From the NCBI GenBank assembly GCA_003021285.1, contig PXQO01000099.1, forward strand, positions 1-39,889: a DNA stretch of 39,889 bases, written 5' to 3'. Position numbers and translations under genes: made by a program. The notes beneath the pieces were generated by a model. That model was not told where the DNA came from, did not search any database, and worked only from the letters and a program-made list of their open reading frames with translations. Position 1 is the first letter of the stretch. Each line of letters opens with the position of its first letter. Origin of the DNA: Halobacteriales archaeon QH_2_65_14 (GTDB lineage: Archaea > Halobacteriota > Halobacteria > Halobacteriales > Haloarculaceae). Below, one piece after another: positions 16,692 through 25,302 of this stretch.

Positions 16692-17652
16692 TCCGGCGGT
16701 CGAACTCGACGGCGTCACCAAGCGCTACGAGACGACCACGGCCGTCGCTGACCTCTCGTTTGCCGTCTCCGAGGGGGAGTTTTTCACGCTGGTCGGCCCC
16801 TCGGGCTGCGGGAAGACGACGACGCTCCGGCTCCTGGGCGGGTTCGAGTCGCCCACGGCCGGCTCGATACGGCTCCACGGCGTGGACGTCGCGGACGTCC
16901 CCCCGGAGGACCGTCACGTCGGCGTCGTCTTCCAGAACTACGCGCTGTTCCCGCACATGACCGTCGGGGAGAACGTCGCCTACGGGCTGAAGTTCTCGTC
17001 CCCGCCGGGCGACGTGACCGGCGAGGAACGCGTCGCCGACCTGCTCGAACTGGTCGACCTCGGGGGAATGGAGGAGCGGAACCCGCGGGAACTGTCCGGC
17101 GGCCAAAAACAGCGGGTAGCGATGGCCCGGGCGCTCGCGCCGGGACCGGACGTGCTGTTGCTCGACGAGACCCACGACCAGGAGGAGGCGCTGGCGATCT
17201 CGGACAGGGTAGCCGTCATGCACGACGGCCGAATCGACCAGGTCGGCACCCCCCGGGACGTCTACCCCCGGCCCGAAACCCGTTTTGTCGCCGAATTCGT
17301 CGGCGACAACAACGTCCTCTCCGGGACCGTCACGGCGATGCGAACGGACGGCGGCGGCGGCCGGGTCGCCGACGTCGATCTCGGGCCGACGACGGTCGCC
17401 GTGCGCGTCGACGGCAACCCCGCGGTCTCGACGGGCGAGACGCTCGTGTTCTGCGTCCGGCCCGAACATCTCACCGTCGACGGCACGACGAACCAGCTCG
17501 TGACGACCGTCGGGAGCGTCGAGTTCCTCGGGGGAACCACCCGCGTCCACCTCGACTGGAACGGGCGCGAACTCCTCGCCCGGACCCGGACGGCACTCGA
17601 CGGGACCGTCACTGTCGGCTTCGACCCGGCCGATGCCCACGTCGTCGGGTGA
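16681..17652 (+). pseudogene. ABC transporter ATPase lacking about 35 residues after Walker B
   Basis: The 323-residue frame has Walker A GPSGCGKTT (39-47), the Q-loop FQNYALFPHM, the signature LSGGQ (138-142) and Walker B LLLDE (ending 163). The next residues are THDQEEALAISDRVAVM, which should lie about 35 residues later. The D-loop (SALD-type) and the helix leading to the H-loop strand are gone, with the frame preserved. The C-terminal TOBE-like domain is present. Without the D-loop the dimer should not hydrolyse ATP normally, so I call it a pseudogene. The GTG start at 16681 has GGGGGTGAG before it and overlaps the permease stop, the usual operon arrangement for this transporter. Confidence 0.8.
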
Positions 17653-17718
17653 CTATCCGCCTCTCCTCGGCGCGGCGTCTCGACGCGACAGAACCGACCG
17701 TTTACCCGTGGGCTTACT

Positions 17719-18285
17719 AACGAAGCCTTCGAGGGGACTTCGGGTACGACGCCGAGGCAACGGTCGGGAAGCCGGTGGACGAACTCGTCGTCCCGCCCGA
17801 GAAACTGGCGGAGGCCCGGGACATCGACGAACGCGTCAAAAACGGGGAACTGCTCGACATCGAGGTCCGCCGCCCCACGGCCGAGGGCGACCGCTAGTTC
17901 AACTTCCGGAACATCGCCGTCCCCGGGGCGAACGTCGTCGACGGGTACGCGGTCTATGCCGACATCCACGAACGCATCGAGACGACAATCCAGGACACCC
18001 TGGTGCTCGCCAGGCAGGGCGACACGGTCGACGAGCTACGCTGATACGGACGTTCGTGATTCTTTACCGCCATGCAGTCACACATTTCCCGTTTCAGCCG
18101 CCGAAACAGGCGATAATTTCTGGTCAGGCCGAAAATAGTCACGAACGTCCGTATGAATCGACCTCGACGAGGCCGCCCGCGAGTGGTGGGACGGCGTCGG
18201 GACGGCCGATGCCAGCCTCGACGTCCGCGACGAGATGGCGGTCCGGGCCGGCCCCGACCGGCTGGTCGTCGTTGCCGAGCCGTAG
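17719..18285 (+). pseudogene. PAS histidine-kinase remnant interrupted by a small mobile element
   Basis: A PAS domain can be followed in frame from 17733 (DFGYDAEATVGKPVDELVVPP, then ARDIDERVKNGELLDIEVRR), through an amber TAG at 17895-17897, into FNFRNIAVPGANVVDGYAVYADI. The phosphoacceptor-His segment is missing; the text goes straight to LVLARQGDTVDELR. After the 109-bp element at 18045-18153 the same gene continues IDLDEAAREWW, then GTADASLDVRDEMAVRAGPDRL, the linker into a HATPase domain that is itself absent. An extra frame change occurs just before the PAS start. The sequence agrees with haloarchaeal PAS sensor kinases. It is clearly dead. Confidence 0.75.
18045..18153. mobile_element. 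109-bp MITE-like element with 15-bp perfect inverted ends
   Basis: The element begins TACGGACGTTCGTGA and ends with its exact reverse complement (18139-18153). It is flanked on both sides by TGA (18042-18044 and 18154-18156), a likely 3-bp target duplication. Removing it and one TGA joins the two kinase halves in the same reading frame. It encodes nothing; inside is a small hairpin (GTTTC/GAAAC). It probably moved by the transposase of a related full-length element elsewhere. Confidence 0.75.
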
Positions 18286-18366
18286 CTGTATTGACCCGTT
18301 TGCCCCCCTTCGATATCGGGAAGACATTTAGGTGCTGGCGGGACGTACGGACGGTAGGCGAGTCAC

Positions 18367-18561
18367 ATGCCAGGGTACACAGTCGAGATTCCGGAGGGGC
18401 GCGAGCGCGGCATCCGCGTCACCTGCCAGGACCACGACGAATCAGAGGAGTTCCAGCCCGGCTATCGAACCGTCGCCTTCCACTGCCCCAAGTGTGGGTA
18501 CGAAGTCGAGGTCACACTTCACGACCTCCACGAGTGGCGCGACCTCGGGGAACAGTGTTGA
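18367..18561 (+). CDS. Small putative zinc-binding protein
   Basis: A 64-residue protein starting MPGYTVEIPEGRERGIRV. It has one clear CPKCGY pair (Cys-40, Cys-43) and single cysteines at 20 and 64 that could complete a zinc site. It resembles the many small haloarchaeal proteins of unknown role rather than a named family. A TATA-like catttagg lies about 35 bases before ATG 18367. It is flanked by gene remnants on both sides but has no internal defect. Confidence 0.65.
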   Translation: MPGYTVEIPEGRERGIRVTCQDHDESEEFQPGYRTVAFHCPKCGYEVEVTLHDLHEWRDLGEQC

Positions 18562-18681
18562 CGACCGACGGCGGCCGCCGCGTCGTCCACAACCACGGCC
18601 ACGGCGGGCCGGTATCACCCTCTCGTGGGGCTGTGCCCTGCGGGTCGCCCGGATTCTCACGGAGCAGGTGCCAGCGGACGG
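18561..18681 (+). pseudogene. C-terminal remnant of a D-amino-acid-oxidase-type flavoprotein
   Basis: The sequence reads TTDGGRRVVHNHGHGG and, after one missing base in a G run near 18608, AGITLSWGCALRVARIL. HNxGHGGxGxTLSWG is the FAD-binding C-terminal signature of D-amino-acid/glycine oxidases. Only this ~40-residue tail remains; nothing upstream matches the rest of the enzyme because the small zinc-type gene occupies that place. It is a decayed fragment. Confidence 0.7.
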
Positions 18682-18687
18682 ACGAGG

Positions 18688-18774
18688 AGTGACTCCACGG
18701 CGGTACATAATCACAACAACCACTATGACGCCGTGCTGACCCACGTCCGGGAGATGCTGGCGCAGCGACTCTAG
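18688..18774 (+). pseudogene. Unidentified C-terminal gene fragment
   Basis: A frame ending VHNHNNHYDAVLTHVREMLAQRL and a TAG stop looks like the C-terminal helix of a real protein, but no start or upstream body exists. I do not recognise the family. It lies between the oxidase remnant and the promoter of the LEA14-like gene. Confidence 0.3.
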
Positions 18775-18843
18775 GGCCGAAACCGTCGCTCGCCTCGGTC
18801 CGAGCCACAAACAGTTTACGGGTGAACGTTCCATATCAGCGTA

Positions 18844-20079
18844 ATGAACCAGCAGCGCAAGCAGAAGGGGAAACGATACGCGAAGATTGCGGCCGTGGTG
18901 GTTCTCGGCCTCGTTTTACTCGTGGGGCTGTTGTTCCTCCTCGGAGTACTGGGGATTCCGGACGCCGGACTGGAGGACAACAGCTGGGGCGAGGTCGGCG
19001 ACGAGCGCATCGAGGTGATAACGACCGTCTGGCTGGACAACCCCAACCCCGTCGGCATCGGCGGCGACGCGGACGCCGAGTACGAAATCGAACTCCAGAA
19101 CGTCCATCTGGCGGAGGGCGAGGGAACGGGACTGGGCGTCCCGGCCGGCCAGAGCGCGCAGGAACTGCGGACCGACCTGTTTTACAACCAGCTTCCCGTC
19201 TGGTGGCACAACCACCTGACCAACGGCGAGGTGAGCGACCTGCAGGTCAACGCGACGGTCCACACCTCGGTCGGCCCGCTCTCCGGGTCGCCATCGGGCA
19301 GTTACGAGGACACCATCGAGACCGACATCGAGGGCGCGCTCGACGACGGCTTCTCCGAGTTCGAGGGGACCTACAGCGGGTCAGGAAGCGACCTGCGCCT
19401 CCCCGACGGGACGGCCATCGAGCCGACTGTCGAGGTCGAGAACGTGACGACGCAGTGGGGCGAGGTGACCGAATCCGAGACGGAGATCGTCGTCACCGCC
19501 GAGATACACAACCCCAACGTCTATCCGATTCCGACCCCGGCGTTCGCTGGACACGTGAAGATGAACGACATCCGCGTCGCCGACTGGCAGGCCGACGAGG
19601 TAGAGGTACTCGACGCCGAGGACGACGCACTAATTCCCGGCGGCGAGACCGAAGAGCGGACGTTCGTCGCCGTGATGGACAACCAGCGCGTCCCCGAGTG
19701 GTTCGCAACTCACGTCGACCGCGACGAGCGCAGTGACGTCGAGATCGCCGGCCAGTTCGCCCTCGAAATCAGCGGAAGCGAGGTGACGATGCCCAACTCG
19801 GAGGAGGCTATCTCGTGTCAGTACCATCTGACAACGGCCATCTTCGTCGACCAGGAGGCCGACATGCAGTTCGAGCAGTGCGGCGTCTCGCCGCTTGAGA
19901 TGACGAACGCCGAACTCGAACGGGCCGGCGCGACGCTCGACCTCACCGAGACCGACTGGTGGCAGGACCTCGACGGCGGGCTTCCGGGTGACGATGGAAG
20001 CGATGGCGGCGACGACGATGGCCTGCCGGGTGGCGACGACGGCGACGACGGCGACGACGATGACGGGACGCTTCCCTGA
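18844..20079 (+). CDS. LEA14-like (WHy domain) membrane-anchored protein
   Basis: A 411-residue protein with a basic start, one membrane segment (about 15-38, VVVLGLVLLVGLLFLLGVLG) and two beta-sandwich LEA14/WHy repeats on the outside. The repeats are marked by TTVWLDNPNPVGI and VTAEIHNPNVYPIPTP, the NPN-phi-Pro motif of desiccation-related LEA14 proteins. The tail from about 380 is an Asp/Gly low-complexity stretch (GDDGSDGGDDDG). Archaeal members are thought to be stress or surface proteins, but substrates are unknown. ATG 18844 lies about 29 bases after a TATA-like agtttacg, consistent with a near-leaderless transcript. Confidence 0.85.
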   Translation: MNQQRKQKGKRYAKIAAVVVLGLVLLVGLLFLLGVLGIPDAGLEDNSWGEVGDERIEVITTVWLDNPNPVGIGGDADAEYEIELQNVHLAEGEGTGLGVPAGQSAQELRTDLFYNQLPVWWHNHLTNGEVSDLQVNATVHTSVGPLSGSPSGSYEDTIETDIEGALDDGFSEFEGTYSGSGSDLRLPDGTAIEPTVEVENVTTQWGEVTESETEIVVTAEIHNPNVYPIPTPAFAGHVKMNDIRVADWQADEVEVLDAEDDALIPGGETEERTFVAVMDNQRVPEWFATHVDRDERSDVEIAGQFALEISGSEVTMPNSEEAISCQYHLTTAIFVDQEADMQFEQCGVSPLEMTNAELERAGATLDLTETDWWQDLDGGLPGDDGSDGGDDDGLPGGDDGDDGDDDDGTLP

Positions 20080-20128
20080 CCGCGGGAAATAGCAGGACTT
20101 TACCCCACGAGGACCCGACGGGGGACCA

Positions 20129-20350
20129 ATGAGCGATGCCCGGCCGTCAGGGGAACTCGGCGTGCTCGCGGATACCCGCTTCTGGACAGCGATTGCCGTC
20201 GCTACGTCCGTTCTCCTCGTTCTCGTCGCGTTTCTCGTTCTGGACGGCACCGCACGATGGCTCCTGGCCGGTATCGCCGTGCTGGACCTCGTGGTCACGC
20301 CGGTCGTGACGCGACGGACGCTCGAACGTGCCGCGGGGAGGGACCGATGA
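20129..20350 (+). CDS. Small membrane protein with two transmembrane segments
   Basis: A 73-residue protein, MSDARPSGELG then FWTAIAVATSVLLVLVAFLVL (TM1) and WLLAGIAVLDLVVTPVV (TM2), with a basic Arg-rich end. The family is unknown to me. Its stop overlaps the start of the PUA-domain gene (ATGA at 20347-20350), so the two are translated together. Coding quality and the overlap make it a real gene. Confidence 0.7.
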   Translation: MSDARPSGELGVLADTRFWTAIAVATSVLLVLVAFLVLDGTARWLLAGIAVLDLVVTPVVTRRTLERAAGRDR

Positions 20351-20817
20351 CGGCCGACGTCGAGACGCTACGGACGGTCGCGGCCTACCAGTTCGGACAG
20401 GGTGCCGGCGAGGCCCTGTTTCCCCACGACGAGGAACGGACGATCACGAGAACCAGTTCGGGCCGGCCACGACAGGTTCGCGTCGAGAGTGGGCGCGTGG
20501 CCACCTACGGGACCGACGGCCGGTTCCGACTCGGTATCGAGGGCGGGCGACGGCTCCACGACGCTCTCCCCGACGGAGCGTACCGGGTCGCCGTCGGCGA
20601 CGAGAGCGAACCGTTCGTCCGCGACGGGCGCAACGCGTTCGCCAAGTTCGTCTCGACCGCCGACGACGGCATCCGACCCCGCGACGAGGTGCTTGTCGTC
20701 CACACCGACGGACGGCTGCTCGCCGTCGGCCGCGCGGAACTCCCCGGCGAGGCGATGCTGGCGTTCGAGACGGGGATGGCGGTCAAGGTCCGCGAGAGCG
20801 CCAGCGCCCCTGAGTGA
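20347..20817 (+). CDS. PUA-domain protein
   Basis: A 156-residue protein whose second half is a PUA fold: DGAYRVAVGDESEPFVRDGRNAFAKFV, then PRDEVLVVHTDGRLLAVGRAELPGEAML. PUA domains bind RNA; archaeal stand-alone members resemble the C-terminal part of archaeosine tRNA-guanine transglycosylase. The N-terminal part (AYQFGQGAGEALFP, then RQVRVESGRVATY) also fits the domain found ahead of PUA in that enzyme. Whether it modifies tRNA or only binds it cannot be told. It overlaps the small membrane-protein gene by four bases. Confidence 0.8.
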   Translation: MTADVETLRTVAAYQFGQGAGEALFPHDEERTITRTSSGRPRQVRVESGRVATYGTDGRFRLGIEGGRRLHDALPDGAYRVAVGDESEPFVRDGRNAFAKFVSTADDGIRPRDEVLVVHTDGRLLAVGRAELPGEAMLAFETGMAVKVRESASAPE

Positions 20818-20895
20818 CGAGTCGTTTTGTCTGCTCCGTGTGTATCCTGATCTCCATACGAAATCAGGGGGGTCCGGGGAGGGTCGCCGCCCGCG

Positions 20896-22329
20896 TTACT
20901 CCGGGAGCGGGAACCGTCGTTCGCGTTCCTCCCGGACGGCGTCGGGGGGTATCGTCCGGCCGTCGACCTCGACGGGTTCGCCGTCGGCGAGGCGGCCGAA
21001 GGCCGGCCCCTCCGGGACGCCGAGCGTTCGCGCCCGCTCCGGGACGAACTCCCGTTGTCGGGCGACGACCGCGTCCTCGCGGCGGTCGACGCTATCATAG
21101 CGCCGTTCGAGGATCGGTAGCAGGGCGGCGACGACCGCCTCGCGGTCCGCTTTCGACGCGAGGACGACGGGACCAGTCGGACGCGTTCCGCCCTGATCGG
21201 TCCCGAACGCGAGCGTCGTCTCGACGAGCGCGTCGTAGGTCGCCCCGCGGTCGATGCCACGGACCTCGTCGAGCAACGCCGCCGGGAGGTCGACGACGGC
21301 GAACTCCCCGACCTCGTCCGCGTCGCGTGCCCGGTCGCCAAAACGGAGTCCCTCGTCGACGGGCAGGACGTCCGCCTCGACGGCCGCGACGAACCCGAGG
21401 TCGACGCCGTCGGTCTCCCGGACCCAGGTCTCGCTCACGGCGCGGTAGTCGAGCCCTGCAATCGCCTCCCCGAGGGCCGGCCGGTCGCCGTCGACCAGCG
21501 CGTAGGCGGCGTCGCTCGCCTCGAACGCCGCTTCGAGGACCGCCCGACACTCCGGCGTATCCAGGTCGCCCAGCGCGTCGAGTCCCCAGTCGGCCGCGAC
21601 GTGGCCGACTGCCCAGTCCGTTTCCCGGACGACGCGCTCGAACCGCGGGGCGTAGTGGCCGCCGCCGAAACCGACCAGTTGCCGGCGACCCCACTCGTCG
21701 CCTCCCGTCGGATCATCCGGGGCGTCCGGGGAGCCGTCGGCCTCTCGCGGCCGGTCGGAATCGTCAATCTCGGCCGGGCGGTGTGGGTCGATGCCGCGGA
21801 GGTCGAGAATCGCCCGGGCGACGGCCCGTGCGGCTTCGGGGTCGTCCCACTGCGGTTCGGCGCTCCCGACCTCGACGAACATCGACGGCGCGCCGACGTC
21901 GGTGGGGCCGTGGTGGGTACACTCCATGCCGACCTCGTAGCCCTCGGGCGCGTGGTCCGCGAGCGACGCGAGGACCGCGGCGTGGGCGTTCGGACAGGCC
22001 TGCGAGAGGTCGTTGTCCTCGCCGCCGTGGTCCGCAGGCCCGAAGTTCCCGGTGTGATGGGCGGTCAACAGCGCACCGGTCTCCCCCGAGTGGCGCGAGG
22101 CGAACACGAGCAGGGTCGGGTCGTCGAACGCCGCCGCCGGCCGTTCGAGGTCGAGATGGAGGTCGTCGAACTCCCGCAGTTGTGCGCCGTCGGTCTCGTA
22201 GACTGTCCCGCCGCCCGCCGCGTCGGGTCGGGTGTCGTCCTCGATTGATTCCCAGTCCGCGACGTCGAGCAGGTGCTCGCCGATGTGGACCGACGCACTG
22301 TCTGTGCGTGAAACAACGATGCCCAGCAT
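20896..22329 (-). CDS. dtdA: D-aminoacyl-tRNA deacylase (DTD2/GEK1 family)
   Basis: A 477-residue archaeal DtdA, which hydrolyses D-amino acids wrongly attached to tRNA. Diagnostic segments are VFASRHSGETGALLTAHHTGNFG near residue 75 and EVGMECTHHGPTDVGAPSMFVEVGS near 130, which carry the conserved His and Thr-His-His-Gly residues. GGDEWGRRQLVGFGGGHYAPRF follows near 210. The C-terminal third (from about 300) is an extra region found in haloarchaeal members. ATG 22329 lies about 26 bases after an AT-rich segment on the minus strand. The gene is complete and somewhat longer than non-halophilic homologues because of acidic insertions. Confidence 0.92.
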   Translation of the reverse strand: MLGIVVSRTDSASVHIGEHLLDVADWESIEDDTRPDAAGGGTVYETDGAQLREFDDLHLDLERPAAAFDDPTLLVFASRHSGETGALLTAHHTGNFGPADHGGEDNDLSQACPNAHAAVLASLADHAPEGYEVGMECTHHGPTDVGAPSMFVEVGSAEPQWDDPEAARAVARAILDLRGIDPHRPAEIDDSDRPREADGSPDAPDDPTGGDEWGRRQLVGFGGGHYAPRFERVVRETDWAVGHVAADWGLDALGDLDTPECRAVLEAAFEASDAAYALVDGDRPALGEAIAGLDYRAVSETWVRETDGVDLGFVAAVEADVLPVDEGLRFGDRARDADEVGEFAVVDLPAALLDEVRGIDRGATYDALVETTLAFGTDQGGTRPTGPVVLASKADREAVVAALLPILERRYDSVDRREDAVVARQREFVPERARTLGVPEGPAFGRLADGEPVEVDGRTIPPDAVREERERRFPLPE

Positions 22330-22596
22330 GTGCTATACCCTCGGTCACACGAGAGTGAAAACGATTTTGTCCCGTCTCGTCGTCGTGATAGTGATGACAG
22401 ACCCGACAGCACGCACAGTCCCTGTCTGTCGGTTTCTCGCGGCGACCGGCGGGTCGCTCTCCCTCGTTGCGGTGGTCGTTCGAATGGTCTGTCATTTTTT
22501 CAGTCCTTCCGGCGCAGTCGGTCGCGCCGTCGTTCGAACCACGGGGTCGCGGACGCATTCGACGGGTACACAACGCTGGGAGGAGTACGGCCGCGC

Positions 22597-23613
22597 ATGG
22601 AAATCGACGTCGAGCCCGTTGAGGACCTCGAAGCTATCGACGAGGAGACGTTGCCGTCGAGCGTCGACGCCGCGGAGTACGTCCTGTACGGTGGGAAAGG
22701 CGGCGTCGGCAAGACGACGATGGCGGCCGCGACGGCGCTGGCGAGCGCGGCCGAGGGGACGAAGACGCTGGTCGTCTCGACGGACCCCGCCCACTCGCTG
22801 TCGGACACGCTGGAGACCGACGTCCCCGAGGAGCCGGCACCGCTCCGGGAGGACATCCCGCTGTACGGCGCGGAGATCGACCCCGAGACAGCGCTGAGCG
22901 AGGGACCGCTCGGGATGGACGGGGCCAACCCGCTGGCGGGGATGCTCGGCGAGGACGTCGCCGACCCGCTCGCGGGGTCGATGCCCGGTGCGGACGAGGC
23001 GGCCGCCATCCGCCTGCTGCTGGCGTACCTCGATGACCCCCGGTTCGACCGCGTCGTCGTCGACACCGCGCCGACGGGACACACCCTGCGCCTGCTCGAA
23101 CTGCCGGAGATGCTCGATTCGATGGTCGGCAAACTGCTCACGTTCCGCGAGCACATGAGCGGCATGCTCGACATGTTCGGCGACGACCCCGACGAGGAGG
23201 GCCTCGACAGCCTCCACGAGTTCTCCGACCGCATCGAGCACCTCCGGACGCTGTTGCGCGACCCCGCGCTGACGGACTTCCGGGTCGTGATGGTTCCCGA
23301 GGAGTTGAGCGTCCTCGAATCCGAACGCCTCCTGGAGCGCCTCGACGCGTTCGACATCCCCGTCGGCACGGTGGTCGTCAACCGCGTCATGCAGGAGCCG
23401 ACGGAGGTGGCCGACCTCGACCCCGACTGGTTCGTCTCGCCCAACCACACCGACTGCGAGTTCTGCGCCCGCCGCTGGGAGGTCCAGCAGCGCGCCCTCA
23501 AGCGGTCCCAGGACGTCTTCCGCGGCCACGACGTCCGCCGTGTGCCGCTGTTCGCCGAGGAGGTCCGCGGCGAGAAACTCCTCCGCGTCGTCGCCGCGTG
23601 TCTCGCTGACTAG
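22597..23613 (+). CDS. Get3/ArsA-family ATPase
   Basis: A 338-residue P-loop ATPase of the Get3/ArsA family. It has the deviant Walker A GGKGGVGKTT (32-41), switch I TDPAHSLSD, switch II DTAPTGHTLRLL and the zinc Cys-x-x-Cys as CEFCARR near 285. The length and the single ATPase domain match Get3, which in eukaryotes inserts tail-anchored membrane proteins. Archaeal homologues bind similar proteins in vitro, while arsenite pumping would require two domains plus arsB, not seen here. ATG 22597 is chosen because the sequence before it lacks family similarity. The 267 bp upstream holds nothing else I can identify. Confidence 0.9.
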   Translation: MEIDVEPVEDLEAIDEETLPSSVDAAEYVLYGGKGGVGKTTMAAATALASAAEGTKTLVVSTDPAHSLSDTLETDVPEEPAPLREDIPLYGAEIDPETALSEGPLGMDGANPLAGMLGEDVADPLAGSMPGADEAAAIRLLLAYLDDPRFDRVVVDTAPTGHTLRLLELPEMLDSMVGKLLTFREHMSGMLDMFGDDPDEEGLDSLHEFSDRIEHLRTLLRDPALTDFRVVMVPEELSVLESERLLERLDAFDIPVGTVVVNRVMQEPTEVADLDPDWFVSPNHTDCEFCARRWEVQQRALKRSQDVFRGHDVRRVPLFAEEVRGEKLLRVVAACLAD

Positions 23614-23665
23614 GTGCCGTCGGCGGTTGCACTGCGTTCAGCGTGCTGGCTCGAAGACGTTCAGG

Positions 23666-24562
23666 TCACTCCGCCTCGCCGGTCTCGATGGGCGAGCGGA
23701 TGATGTTTCCCCACTCCGTCCACGAGCCATCGTAGTTCTCGACGTCCTCGAACCCCAGCAGTTCGTGGAGCGCGAACCACGCAATCGAGGAGCGTTCGCC
23801 GACCCGGCAGTAGGTGATGACCGACTGGTCCTCGGTGACGCCACGGTCCCTGTAGAGTTGCCGGAGTTCCTCGGCGCTCTTGAAGGTCCCGTCCTCGTCG
23901 TTCAGGACGGATGTGGTCGGCACGTTTTTCGCGCCGGGGATGTGACCGCCCCGCTGTGCGGTCTCCTGGAGGCCTTCCGGGGCGAGTATCTCGCCGGTGA
24001 ACTCCTCGGGACTACGGACGTCCACGAGGGGGATGCCGCTCTCGATGGCCTGTCCCACGTCGTCGCGGTACGCGCGAATCCCCTCGAAGGGACCGCGAGC
24101 GCTGTACTCCTGGGGGGAAAACTCCGGCACCTCGGTCGTGAGGGGGTAGTCGTTCTCGACCCAGTAGGGCTTCCCGCCGTCGATGACCCGGACGTCGTCG
24201 TGGCCGAAGTACTTGTACTCCCAGTAGGCGAACAGCGCGAACCAGTTGGGGACGCGCCCGCCGCCGTAGATGACGACCGTCGAGTCCTCAGTGATGCTGG
24301 CCTCGCTGTTCAGTCGCTCGAACGCCTCCTTGTCGAGGATGTCCCGCGTCGTCCCGTCGCTCAGGTCCTCCTCCCAGTGGAAGAATATCGCCCCCGGAAT
24401 GTGCCCCTCCTCGTAGGGCGTGTACTCGGAGTCGGCGGTGACCGTCGGGTTGTTCACCTCAAGCAGGCGGTACGATGGGTCGTCCGACTGGAACTCGTCG
24501 AGGTGCTCCTCGACCCAGTCCGCCGAAACGAGTACGTCGTTCGCGTAGTCTGTTTCTGGCAT
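23666..24562 (-). CDS. Thiosulfate/3-mercaptopyruvate sulfurtransferase (tandem rhodanese)
   Basis: A 298-residue protein with two rhodanese domains. The N-terminal domain has lost the catalytic cysteine (VIYGGGRVPNWFALFAYW). The C-terminal domain carries the active-site loop TYCRVGERSS, with the persulfide-forming cysteine near residue 250, as usual for this family. VDVRSPEEFTGE and GGHIPGAKNVP are the CH2 signatures. It transfers sulfur from thiosulfate or mercaptopyruvate to cyanide or a thiol acceptor. A TATA-like tagtttag about 26 bases before the ATG fits a leaderless transcript on the minus strand. Many haloarchaea carry two adjacent copies; only one is seen here. Confidence 0.92.
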   Translation of the reverse strand: MPETDYANDVLVSADWVEEHLDEFQSDDPSYRLLEVNNPTVTADSEYTPYEEGHIPGAIFFHWEEDLSDGTTRDILDKEAFERLNSEASITEDSTVVIYGGGRVPNWFALFAYWEYKYFGHDDVRVIDGGKPYWVENDYPLTTEVPEFSPQEYSARGPFEGIRAYRDDVGQAIESGIPLVDVRSPEEFTGEILAPEGLQETAQRGGHIPGAKNVPTTSVLNDEDGTFKSAEELRQLYRDRGVTEDQSVITYCRVGERSSIAWFALHELLGFEDVENYDGSWTEWGNIIRSPIETGEAE

Positions 24563-24601
24563 GCACCTCCAGGTAGGGTGTCACGCCCCTAAACTATCAC
24601 C

Positions 24602-24811
24602 TTGCTGGAACGAATTGCCGACGTCTACCACGCCCGGACACCGTCGATTTCGGGCCGTACAGCGCACAACTCCACTCCCTGTCCGTGTTCGAGTGGCCCC
24701 CACTGGCGTCATTGCGGGGAGGCGTCTCATAGATGGCGGCAACAATTGCCGACTATGGTCGGAGAGTGTCCCGGCATCGGTTCCAGCGTCGGGCGGGGCA
24801 TCGGACAGTAG
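24602..24811 (+). pseudogene. Possible SEC-C-motif fragment
   Basis: One frame contains STPCPCSSGPHWRHCGEA, close to the zinc-binding SEC-C motif (CPCxSGxxxxxC). The surrounding frame has no ATG (TTG 24602 would be the start) and little haloarchaeal codon character. I treat it as a possible remnant. The rest of 24563-24949 shows nothing I can support. Confidence 0.3.
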
Positions 24812-24949
24812 TCGGTCTGGGCGTCGGGTCCGTCGTCCGACCGCAGTGTCGAGTCTGGGTCCGGTCGCCCCGTTCAGGTTCGGGGCGGTGGAGGGGTGAC
24901 GGCCCCGTCGCTGGAGAGTGACGGTTCGAGCGAGGTGTGGAACACGAAA

Positions 24950-25286
24950 CGGGTACCTTCGGTCGTGTAGCCGTACTCGAAGACGCTGTCCCGGTAGGCG
25001 TCGTCGATGCCCGGACCGTCGTCTTGCACGTAAACCCGTCGTCCGTGGTCCCGACTTCGACGCTCACGCCGGGATGGCCGTGGTCGACCGCGTTGCGAAA
25101 GAGGTTCTCGAAGACCTACAGGAGTTTGCTCCGGTCGGCCGGGAACTCGTCGCCGGAGACGACGGTCAGCGTGGCGTCCGCCGTGGCGACAGTCCCCCAC
25201 GCCTCGCGAGCAACCGTCGACAGGTCAAGCATCTCGGTCTCCTCGACGGTCTTGCCCTCCCGGGCGAGCGTGAGGACGTCCCTTAC
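24950..25286 (-). pseudogene. Second histidine-kinase remnant (HATPase region)
   Basis: The minus strand reads DVLTLAREGKTVEETEMLDL, then AREAWGTVATADATLTV, an amber TAG (25116-25118), then VFENLFRNAVDHGHPGVSVEV. After one missing T it continues YVQDDGPGIDDAYRDSVFEYGYTTEGT. NLFRNAVDHG is the N-box and DDGPGI the G1 box of a histidine-kinase ATPase. The sensor and phosphoacceptor parts and the G2 box are absent. It is from the same family as the remnant at 17719 but is a different gene. Confidence 0.78.
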
Positions 25287-25302
25287 AAACAACGAAACAA
25301 TG

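Noticed and set aside
17895-17897. In-frame TAG in the PAS domain as a recoded (pyrrolysine) codon
   Set aside because: The same gene also has a frameshift, a deletion and an insertion, so it is simply a pseudogene.
6326-18725. The 16-mer tcacaacaaccactat occurs near 6326 and again near 18709
   Set aside because: A single shared 16-mer in 40 kb can arise by chance and neither flank is similar.
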